Shown: positions 9,801 through 16,600 of the stretch, piece after piece | How the letters are laid out: each line of letters begins with the position of its first letter | Numbering within the stretch: the stretch's first letter is position 1 | Program-made: the position numbers and the translations under genes | DNA from: Phoronis ovalis | Taxonomy: Eukaryota > Phoronida > Phoronidae | Reading direction: 5' to 3' | Assembly (NCBI GenBank): GCA_028565635.1 | Contig: JAOXYB010002347.1 | Location: 1 to 20,383 of the forward strand | Length of the DNA stretch: 20,383 nucleotides | The notes under the pieces: model-generated | Databases searched by the model: none | Seen by the model: only the letters and a program-made list of their open reading frames with translations | What the model was told of the DNA's origin: nothing

Positions 9801-11235
9801 CGATTCGAAAGTGGGTTCATGAAGGCCATAGGTGGGCGAGTGTATTAATTAGCCTAAGTGCGATTTTAGAATGACTTTCAAAAATGGATCAAATACCAAT
9901 CTGATTTTGCTTTACATAAACTATGTTATACTTAAGTTAACTACTTCAAAAATTGCACTGCCCAGCTACAAACCACTATGAAGCGCAATGTGATACTTTA
10001 TGATCCTAGGAATTGATGGGCAATTGTCACTACAAATATTTTGTTAGTTTTGCCACAACTCAAATAATTCCATTGGTTTTCATTCTCGTCCAATTTAATT
10101 CCTGTTTCGAATAAAAGCAAGCTAAAATTCCAGCAGAAAGAAAAAAAAAATATAAAAATAATAGTAAGATTTTGGAACAATGTGTCTTATGCCATATCAT
10201 TGTGAAGATGTTTATTATGATATTTATAAATATTAATGATCTTTTTTAAAATAAATAGATTTCTCATGGCACCCTTATTTTTTAGAACGGGTCAACTAAA
10301 ATTTGGTAATTGTAAAATCTTTTTCTGAAACAATACAACAATTACATTACACATCTAGCTGTATATAGTTATACATTGTAGGTACAAACAAAATTAGCAG
10401 TAATTAAATAATTATACAGTTGCACGTTCATTTAAAAAAATCATTTTGAAATTTGATTTTATTTATTAATTTCAGATTCAAAGAAATGAAAATGCATGAC
10501 ATCATTAAAGAGATTGTGTTTTATGTTATCTTTCTATACCTTCTCATGATGTGTGCATATAGCAATCAAGACCCGTGGTCTTACTACATGAAGAAGAATA
10601 TGTATGATAACTTTGTGATGGGCTCATATACAGATAACAACACTGTGAGACCACCATTGCCTATGCATAAGGTAGGAAGCCAGAAATAACATATTTAAAT
10701 ATTATAATCATTGTATAATATGTTGCCTAGAGGATATATACTTGTAAGCTTCCTTGCTGATTGTCTTGTGTATAAATTTGCAGCACCACTGAGTGTTTGA
10801 AGACTCATTACTAATAAAAAAGTCTTCGACTCCTTGTTGTTTCTTTCCTCAAATTTTTGGAATATTGTACATGGCTTTTGAATCTTTTAATAAAATTAAA
10901 TTAATTAATGTTAGTTGTGTGACTAAAAGCAATGTGGGAATTACATCCAAGTAGACTTTGGTTGATTGGTAACCGTACATAGACTTTAACATTATTGCAT
11001 CAAAAGAATATAATGAAGTCGCATAAAAATAACCACTTAACAACTATGCATTTAACACTCAATCTTCAGGTGACATCCAGAGAGACTTTTTGGGACTGGA
11101 TGCAACTTACAGTAATTCCTGGGCTTTATCACACTACATACTACAACGGGGACAGAGTTAATGGCACCTTTTTGGCGGATCATCAAAGTTACCTTCTTGG
11201 AAAAGCTCGGTTACGACAGCTCCGTGTCCGTCCAG
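654..11235 (+). CDS. Polycystin-1-like protein, internal part, 11 exons, both ends missing
   Basis: Joined exons are 654–849, 2888–3167, 3523–3721, 4554–4778, 5151–5395, 6864–6996, 7396–7905, 8232–8549, 8869–9080, 10476–10671 and 11070–11235. They total 2680 nt (893 codons plus one base) with no stop codon, and every junction is GT–AG with matching phase. Counting from the first residue here, a GAIN-like ectodomain (about 1–208) is followed by GPS (209–249, cleavage expected at L242/T243), TM1 (271–289), PLAT (about 316–430), TM2 (478–496), TM3 (517–541), TM4 (646–670), TM5 (about 684–715), TM6 (785–801) and the start of the polycystin/TOP domain (802–893). The order GPS, TM1, PLAT plus the RPPRSxFTRVQR motif identifies the polycystin-1 family, large plasma- or ciliary-membrane receptors that pair with TRPP channels. 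The subtype is not certain; PKD1L2-like is a guess. The N-terminal ectodomain lies upstream. The pore region is missing from the window. Confidence 0.93.
1116..1133. repeat. (CA)n microsatellite
   Basis: An uninterrupted CA dinucleotide run of about nine units lies within the first visible intron. Confidence 0.9.
1250..1360 (-). mobile_element. tRNA-derived SINE relic
   Basis: The minus strand reads GGTTCGATTCC (1277–1287), an almost exact RNA polymerase III B box. About 55 nt upstream in that direction is TGGTGCATTTGTAG (1340–1353), an A-box-like sequence. The T-arm stem around the B box (CCTGG…CCTGG) has a mismatch, and the anticodon region is replaced by a CTAT/CTGT simple repeat (about 1318–1340), so it is not a working tRNA. 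The arrangement is typical of the tRNA-like head of a SINE. I could not define the body or tail. Confidence 0.6.
2160..2699. mobile_element. Foldback / MITE-like long inverted-repeat element
   Basis: The left end AGAGATAGACAT (2160–2171) is mirrored by ATGTCTATCTCTT (2687–2699). Similarity continues inward: TGATCTGATAA…CCATTT on the left (about 2243–2264) matches the complement of AAATGG…TTATCAGATCA on the right (about 2588–2611). GTAAGTCA followed by CTTGAAACTT (about 2308–2345) matches the complement of AAGTTTCAAC (about 2506–2515) and its outer flank. The arms are about 190 nt with a ~150-nt AT-rich spacer. No transposase is encoded, so it is non-autonomous. I did not identify a clear target-site duplication. 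Confidence 0.65.
2888..3167 (+). CDS. Polycystin-1-like exon b: GAIN-type ectodomain
   Basis: The acceptor is ttttCAG|AAC and the donor is AAAAC|GTAAGA. It enters in phase 1 and leaves in phase 2. It encodes residues 66–159 of the visible protein. A Thr-rich stretch with NGT and NIT sequons is followed by NYPIMFALYVKEEDEPTDTD, which resembles the beta-strand region upstream of the GPS in polycystin-1 proteins. The ATG at 2896 is internal. Phase continuity with the exon at 654–849 argues against an initiation site here. Confidence 0.85.
3523..3721 (+). CDS. Polycystin-1-like exon c: end of ectodomain and first half of GPS
   Basis: The acceptor is ctttttCAG|TGA and the donor is GTAGG|GTCAGT. 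It enters in phase 2 and leaves in phase 0. It encodes residues 160–225. The end, CKYWDKTENSWSSKGCR, is the first half of a GPS motif, with C209, W212, W219 and C224 in the expected spacing. Sequons NLS and NYT lie upstream. Confidence 0.93.
3722..4553 (+). other. Intron splitting the GPS motif
   Basis: An 832-nt AT-rich intron interrupts the GPS between its two cysteine pairs. Its last 157 nt are a 48-bp tandem array with decoy acceptors. No other feature was seen in 3722–4396. Confidence 0.85.
4397..4552 (+). repeat. 48-bp tandem repeat, 3.25 identical copies, each with a splice acceptor
   Basis: Copies start at 4397, 4445, 4493 and (partial) 4541, with a period of exactly 48 bp, and the three full copies look identical. 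Each carries a pyrimidine-rich TATTTTCAG|GG acceptor, with AG ending at 4433, 4481 and 4529. The partial fourth copy ends at the acceptor TTTTAG|G (AG ending at 4553), which is the one that keeps the GPS reading frame. The unit length is a multiple of three, so open frames run through it on both strands. Those are shadows, not genes. Confidence 0.95.
4554..4778 (+). CDS. Polycystin-1-like exon d: second half of GPS, TM1
   Basis: Phase 0 on both sides; the donor is ACTAAG|GTATGT. It encodes residues 226–300. TTVCLCNHLTSF is the catalytic half of the GPS: C237 and C239 pair with the upstream cysteines, and H241-L242-T243 is the self-cleavage tripeptide. It is followed by the hydrophobic segment PVCFAFGISIMCAYLVLVIW (TM1) and a basic cytosolic start. 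The acceptor at 4553 is chosen because the three upstream acceptors all lead to an in-frame stop. Confidence 0.95.
5151..5395 (+). CDS. Polycystin-1-like exon e: PLAT domain, first part
   Basis: The acceptor is attattaCAG|GTT and the donor is CTCAG|GTAGGG. It enters in phase 0 and leaves in phase 2, encoding residues 301–382. YEITVWTGFRKGGGTTAHV then SFILTGDEG is the start of a PLAT/LH2 beta-sandwich, the cytosolic first loop of polycystin-1 proteins, which in this family binds lipid and protein partners. Confidence 0.96.
5434..6507 (+). repeat. Diverged ~43-bp direct repeat pair (5434–5478 and 6466–6507)
   Basis: TCTAAAAGAAGCCATCACAG (5434) and TCTGATAGAAACCATCGCAA (6466) begin segments that stay similar through CTTCT, a T-rich run and CA-GGTC. 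The copies are about 1 kb apart and flank the tandem repeat. They may bound an old insertion or be two members of one dispersed family. Confidence 0.5.
5638..5975 (+). repeat. Tandem repeat of ~128 bp, three diverged copies
   Basis: Copies start at 5638, 5766 and 5897 with TTCAYTGTTAGYKGGATATC-like sequence, followed by GGAATGTGATATYCAYTTRAAATTTAAA and an AT-rich tail with a (G)TGACAATGAA motif. The spacing is 128 and 131 nt. The internal segment CCAATATGGTTGACTGGTGT (about 5726–5745) recurs in the repeat at 9349–9780. Confidence 0.85.
6864..6996 (+). CDS. Polycystin-1-like exon f: PLAT domain, second part
   Basis: The acceptor is atttattttaCAG|AAT and the donor is GGGATG|GTATGA. It enters in phase 2 and leaves in phase 0, encoding residues 382–426. 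RIWHDNYGKSPSWFFSRM is the conserved PLAT strand (W-H-D-N-x-G-x-x-P-S-W). FYFICDRWLAVEEDDG is its closing strand. Confidence 0.96.
7396..7905 (+). CDS. Polycystin-1-like exon g: post-PLAT linker, TM2 and TM3
   Basis: The acceptor is tttgttttTAG|ATT and the donor is GCTCAG|GTATAT. Phase 0 on both sides, 170 codons (residues 427–596). SRPPRSRFTRVQRLTCCLAL is the family signature leading into TM2 (about 478–496), and TM3 is about 517–541. After TM3 comes a basic, Ser/Thr-rich cytosolic linker (RPKARKPKCCRASSTIS…) that ends acidic (SIDDLADEYLNGDAQ). The frame stays open past the donor to 8022, which is intron read-through. Confidence 0.96.
8232..8549 (+). CDS. Polycystin-1-like exon h: cytosolic loop, TM4, start of TM5
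   Basis: The acceptor is tatatttTAG|GAT and the donor is ATTAAG|GTAATT. Phase 0 on both sides, residues 597–702. A hydrophilic loop ending in a Lys cluster (NKQKKTQKKK) precedes TM4 (LPWWFIIFGYLLSFGAVAGS, about 646–670). The segment SEWVASMMVSLVESIFFTQP, the conserved start of TM5 in this family, follows. Confidence 0.95.
8869..9080 (+). CDS. Polycystin-1-like exon i: end of TM5 and acidic cytosolic loop
   Basis: The acceptor is cattattTGTAG|GTT and the donor is CAAAG|GTCACT. It enters in phase 0 and leaves in phase 2, residues 703–773. VFLFALFYALVIKRPDKDED completes TM5. A charged loop (MDEEYLHDVM…PPDEELLKEARQQR) follows. The ORF continuing to 9342 runs through the donor into AT-rich intron and is not coding. 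Confidence 0.94.
9081..10475 (+). other. Intron with dispersed-repeat copies
   Basis: A 1.4-kb intron. It contains a 31-nt imperfect palindrome (9276–9306) and diverged repeats (9349–9900). The rest, 9900–10475, is AT-rich with no gene seen. The open frame on the minus strand at 9998–10180 looks random. Confidence 0.7.
9349..9900. repeat. Diverged tandem/dispersed repeat block
   Basis: Two related units begin near GCTTCAGTTTTT at about 9482 and 9633. Each contains CAAAGTACAGGT, then TTTGACCTGG, TTTCCAAKATGG, TRACT-GTG-CCATGTT and YTCGAG. A third motif, ATTAGGCTAAGTGATACTTTAAAATGAC (about 9382), is echoed at about 9851 (TTAGCCTAAGTGCGATTTTAGAATGAC). The core CCAATATGGCTAACTGGTG also occurs near 5726. 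Confidence 0.6.
10476..10671 (+). CDS. Polycystin-1-like exon j: TM6 and start of extracellular TOP domain
   Basis: The acceptor is tattaatttCAG|ATT and the donor is CATAAG|GTAGGA. It enters in phase 2 and leaves in phase 0, residues 773–838. A short amphipathic lead (FKEMKMHDIIKE) is followed by TM6 (IVFYVIFLYLLMMCAY). Then SNQDPWSYYMKKNMYDNFVM begins the polycystin extracellular domain. Confidence 0.95.
11070..11235 (+). CDS. Polycystin-1-like exon k: TOP domain segment; last exon found
   Basis: The acceptor is caatcttCAG|GTG and the donor is TCCAG|GTAATC. It enters in phase 0 and leaves in phase 1, residues 839–893. FWDWMQLTVIPGLY…GKARLRQLRVRPG is the conserved polycystin motif before the TOP-domain cysteines. 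Read-through past the donor stops at 11255 after six residues. No following exon with the expected Cys/Trp pattern was recognised in the window. Confidence 0.94.
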
Positions 11236-13347
11236 GTAATCACCTTTATCTTTAATTTAAGACATATTGTCACATAATTTCAGGTAATTTCACTAGGTTT
11301 TAAGAACAATCTTACTATATTTGAAAAACTGGCATAATGAATCTAAATTTATTTTCATGATTTTTGCAACATAACTCACTGTTGGTTAGGGATTTGGATA
11401 CTGGCATAATGGCTTTTTCGCAGTGACATTTTTTATTTGTGGCTGTGCTAAACGTCTCATTAGCTTTGCAGTAACAAAAGAAGAATATGTTAAATAAAAC
11501 ACAACAAGGTAAGCATTGTATTAACTATTTGAATAATTATGTAATAAAATCACATAATATAATTAAAATATTTTTATTACAATTTGCAACTTTATTACAG
11601 AAGTGATTTCTACAAAGCATTAATACTTTTATTAAGAATAATTATATAATATGTGCCTGTACAGTAAATTTCATAAAATTTGGTTATCTAGTATTTTGAA
11701 ACAAAATCGGGAGATCATGGTTTTTGAAAGCCTACGAAACAATTTATCTGAAATCATTGCATGTAAATAGTTAATTACTTGATACATTAAAAATCAATAT
11801 ATATATATATGACGTTGTATTCTGAATAAATATACACTGTCTATATGATTTCAAAGCTGTGCCAGTTTGTTTCCAATAATGATATAAATAAGTTAATAAA
11901 CAGTGACTATTCAAAAATGTCAACTAGCAATTAATATAATGAGTAACTTAATAAAATAACATTAAGACGCATTTTTCGCATTGCACTCCTAGCCATCAAT
12001 ACATTATGTCTTCTTGGTATGTTTGTTGGATCAAGGAGGTTGTTACTTTTACTTATACGGACTCAGAGCAAAAAATTTAGAACAGCCAATGAAATTGTTA
12101 AGATATGTTAATCATTATTGTTGCATGTATAATAATAAGGTGTGTTATGTAATTATCAATTATTACATGTGATGGAATAAATGATATTTTCATACTTTGC
12201 CAGTAGAATATTTTAATGTAATTAATATATGCTCTGTTTGACACAATATATATTTTACAATGTTTAAGGTCTACTATTTAACTAGCTACTAGAAATGACT
12301 ACTACTACTACTGATTGACAACATGTTACAATGCCATATATTTGTAGGTTTGAATTACTAAGGAATACCATCTTATGAATGCCTTAAATGTACATGGTAC
12401 AACACAAGCAACATTGAACTATATAGTAGCATGAAACAGGTGAAACCGCAAGGCGAGCTCAGATACTTGTATTGGCTTCCCAACTGCTTATTGCGGATAA
12501 AACAACATGTTCATGCCTAACATTTCTGTCTTTTAGTTAATGACATCATGCATTTAGAATCACAATTCATGAGCACTGTTCTGTTTGTTAAAAACCAATA
12601 AATTGATGCAACCAAAATTGCCAACAAATCGGCTTTAATTTATTAACTTGTTATTTAAAAAGGTTAATGGCATTCTAGATCCTGGCTTTTGATAAATAAG
12701 TTTAATGAATAAGCTAGTTATTACCCAGAAATAGTTTGATAAAAAGCTTAGTTATTATCCGGAAACACTCCAAACACAGGGACTAACAGACAGATCTCTA
12801 ATTGTAGGTGTGTAGGTTATATCATAAATCAGTACACATATGTGTTATGTAAGAGCTCGCTTTGTGAGCAGCAGCTTACCAAGTGCATGTTCATAATGAC
12901 AGCATTGACAAAGAAGCCATGATGATGAGTTTAAAGTTTGGTGTTCCATAGCTTACTAAATTATGATATATTTGACTTATTTATATTGGTCGCTTGATAT
13001 TTTTTATCTTTGGATTTTATTGTAACATTTGGACCAACCATAACCAGATAAATGCATTATAATAACAGTATGGAGATTTTATACCATACCTTTGAATAAT
13101 AGAGGCCAGGGTTGTGAGCGCTGCATCCTCAATTTCTGAGAAACTGTATGTCATTTCAAATTTTTACTATTTTACAAAATCTTGAACTGAGACTTATCTA
13201 ATATGGCAGTTGATTGCAGTATAAATACCATGATATTTACTAGTATAATGAATCTAGTATCATATCGGTATTCAAAAAAAAAAATTACATATTTAAAAAA
13301 ATTGGGATATAAGATGTCTCATTTCTTTACTTAATGACAGATTAATT
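11236..13347. other. Non-coding interval after the last recognised polycystin-like exon
   Basis: AT-rich DNA with no exon that I can assign. It holds AATAAA at 11493–11498, a short (TA)n run near 11801–11810, an unassigned open frame at 12363–12520, a pair of AAGCTAGTTATTA-like repeats (about 12712 and 12757) and a possible poly(A) signal for the minus-strand lectin at 13016–13021. It is either the start of a very long intron of the polycystin gene or intergenic sequence. Confidence 0.5.
13016..13021 (-). terminator. Possible poly(A) signal of the PAN–fibrinogen gene
   Basis: AATAAA on the minus strand lies about 330 nt past the stop codon at 13348. In DNA this AT-rich such hexamers occur by chance, so the call is tentative. 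Confidence 0.3.
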
Positions 13348-13622
13348 CTAATCATTGGAAAATCCACTTGGACGTATCTTCATTTCAGTAAATAGCAATG
13401 AGTGATAAAATCCACGAAAATGACTCCAATTTATACCATCACCTAGTGATGTATGATTCCCATTCAAATATAGTCCATTTAAGTTTGAATCATGACAAGA
13501 TGCATACCACCAAGCCCCCTTGCTTTTTTCTGCACAATTTTCTGTAGCGTGTGAATCATGGTCTGCATCATATGTGGAGAATTGCATTTGGTCAGCAACT
13601 TGGCCTGTTGTCAGAGAGTCGC
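13348..13622 (-). CDS. PAN–fibrinogen gene exon 5: C-terminal fibrinogen subdomain and stop
   Basis: The acceptor on the minus strand is ttccattttAG|GCG. It enters in phase 1 and ends in TAG at 13350–13348. It encodes residues 239–328, including the Ca-loop DADHDSH, C267, WWYASC (C280), SNLNG and [17 protein letters not shown]. Confidence 0.96.
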
Positions 13623-16600
13623 CTAAAATGGAAAAAATGTCAGCAAGGTCATAGTACTCAAAAAAATCATGTGAATATAAATTTAGCAATTTATGCCTCA
13701 TTTTATTAGGTTCTATAAAAAATATGCATCATTCTCAACATTTAAATACTGTCCCAACATGAAAATTTAGGGAAGCTCTTAATGAGATTCCAAGAAATGA
13801 TTTTGTTTTTGAAAATAGCATTATTAATTTGTTTTGCATTTTGCTTCATACCTGCACTGCTTAGGGCATCGTAACCGCTGATTGTAAGCCTGTATTTATC
13901 AGTTTCATTGTTCACTGAAAAGTTGGAGTATTTAGCAAAAGCTATTATGTCTGAGACATCGGTCATGTCAACACGCAGTTCATAGGGTCCACTGCTCGTG
14001 ATGTAATGCAGATTATCATTTCCTACAAATGTTGGAAAAAAAGATCTAATGGAAAGGCTAAGATCATATAATACGCAGCTTTTTTAGCACTATCCTGTAA
14101 TGCATCAGGGACATAGGTCGCCTTGATTTAATGAAAGTGCAGCTGACACAAGTAATCTTTAAGCAGGTGCCTTGGTGTATGATTCTCCTCTAGAAAATGT
14201 TTGATTTAAAACACAAATCCTGGCTTTAGTGAGGGTGAAAGGGTCGTTATCATAAGGGGCACTACATAAATGTACCTGGGGTACATAAACAATCCCGTGG
14301 TAAGAACGTCAAAATGAACAGGAATATCATTAAAACAGCTAATAGCAATAATATATTGATTTCATATAATTGAGAAGTCTTGTTTTCGCATTTATGGTGT
14401 TGACAGTTTTTTTTCCACAGAATTCTTGAATTCTGAAAATCAACATTTAAAACACAGAATAATCTTATATCTTGAAAAGATCCCTTTTACATTGTCTCTT
14501 CTAGCTACCTGCTTAGCTGTGTGCAGTGACATCTGGCAAGAATACTATTTTTCAATGTTTAACTGTCGCCCAATAATTTTAGCATTTTTTTGTGAGAAAC
14601 TGTATGTTGCAAAATTTGAAGTGTACTATTTTATAACTATAGGTACGTGTCACCATCCCATTTTCACTATGTGCCATGTGTTTTAGCGAACATTTTGTTT
14701 TTCCTGAAGTTATCGCTAAATGTTGATTCTTTATACATTATGGAACAAAGAGTAGGTTGTAAGAACAACTGTGTCAGCTAGTCTGTACAATTATTTTGCA
14801 ATTTAGGCAGAAAGAGGCACAAAAACATCAATATTTTATGACGGATGTTGCCATTTATACCTAGTATAACTACTGTTGGCTCAAATTTATGTGCACATGG
14901 CATGTAAATATTTAATGCTGTGCGCAATAGATACTTTCAATTAATATGTATATCCTTCTAGAATGTAATTTTATGCTGATCCACTAGAGATCTTGAGCCC
15001 ATTGTTATTTTCTAAAATTTATACTCACATGGCATGTAAATATTTAATGCTGTACGTGCGCAATATACTTTCAATTATGTACATCCTTCTAGAATGTAAT
15101 TTTATGCTGATCCACTAGAGATCTTGAGCCCATTGTTATTTTCTCACTTCAATTAGTTAGAACTCATGCATTATATACACATTATACCAAATACAACCCC
15201 GAGGCGCCGTTTAGCCTGTTATTTCTTTACCTGGATTAAGATAAAAATTTAAACTTCGGTTCATTTGTGGATATGAAATGGACAGTTGTTCTTATGATGG
15301 AAAATAATTCTTTTTGTATGCTCCTAGGAGGACAATATATAATAGCGCCTTTTAGTTAGGAAAACAGTGATGGCCATCTAAAATCTGTCATGTTAAATAT
15401 GCACATTAGGTACTCAACTAAATTTTTAGTCATGTACAGCATCTTCAACATCTCACGAGAATATTGCATCGGTCCATACATTTGTTATTTGTATTTCATA
15501 TTTTGAAGGGAGAATATTAAGCAAAATTTGTACAAGGTATTACATTGCGGGAAAAAGTCAGTTGCTATAGACTAGTTAATATTATTGCACAGCGCATTAC
15601 AGTTTCTATCAGTGCTAGAAGTGCTAACTAATGCATAAACGTCGAAGTGTACTTTGCAGTTATTTTAATTTGTACAAAGTACACGGTGGATAAATTAACC
15701 AGGATATTGTTGGTGACTGCAAATCGGAAAAAATGGATACTAAATTTATGATTCAAAATTTGCTATCCGATAAGTCATCATGCCTAGTGGGAAATGTATT
15801 CTTGATTACTACTCATTTTGTTTTGTGCAGTGCTTTCTCTTTTCTTCATCTGATGAAATGCTTTTGTATGTCGCATTTTATTGAAGTTCAACCTACACTC
15901 TTCTGAAACCCACCTAGCCAGAATTCTTTATTAACATCTCCAAAACCATCCCTGTAGTGTTGCCAGTCCAAATGAAAATCTACTGAGCCATCAACACGAC
16001 GTTGAAATACCTGTAAAATATACATTTACATAATAACATAATAATATTCTAAAATTATTAAAATTATTATTTTTACATGATATTGTTACATTTGCATTAT
16101 GTAAGTGTCATCCAATGGACTGTTACTTCAACTTAAGCATATTTGAAAACTAGTGTTTACTGTTCGTATAACTATATTCAACTACATGGTATTACAAGAT
16201 TTATGAACAAAGATAAACTTACTGTCCATCCACCACCATCTGTATCCATATCACAGTAAACCGTCACTGGTGCTATCACATTTGGTAGATAAATGTTATA
16301 TGAGCCGCTTTTGTACTGTCCATGTCTGTAAATTTCTGAGCAGTCTAAAAGAAAATATATACAAAGAGTAGGGCGCATGTCACTTATCTTTTTTTCTTTG
16401 TATTACTTATTCTTGCTCGTTTTAAAGTACATCCCTCACGGGCAGTGGTGGGGATAGTGGTGGGGGTAGTGATGGCTTGTGATGTCATTATTTGTTTGCT
16501 ATAAGAAAGTAGGTGATAGTGGGATTTGGAAATGCTTGCTAAAAATAATTAATCGACACTGCAACGCTTTTTGAAAGTACCATAAAAGACCTAGGCTTTT

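Noticed and set aside
11391-11502. Open frame ending in GCAKRLISFAVTKEEYVK as a continuation of the polycystin
   Set aside because: The only good acceptor before it gives the wrong frame and an immediate stop, and it does not resemble the TOP domain or a pore helix.
11973-12090. Short Trp/Cys-containing open stretch as a polycystin TOP-domain exon
   Set aside because: No pyrimidine-tract acceptor, the phase from the previous exon gives a stop, and the residues do not align with the family.
16178-16378. Minus-strand ORF with its own ATG as a stand-alone small fibrinogen protein
   Set aside because: The ATG lies in the intron upstream of a canonical acceptor (16345–16346). The exon is one of five that form a full domain.
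16440-16475. G-quadruplex
   Set aside because: The G runs are uneven (gg/gggg/gg/ggggg) with only one further ggg run nearby. A simple imperfect repeat explains it.
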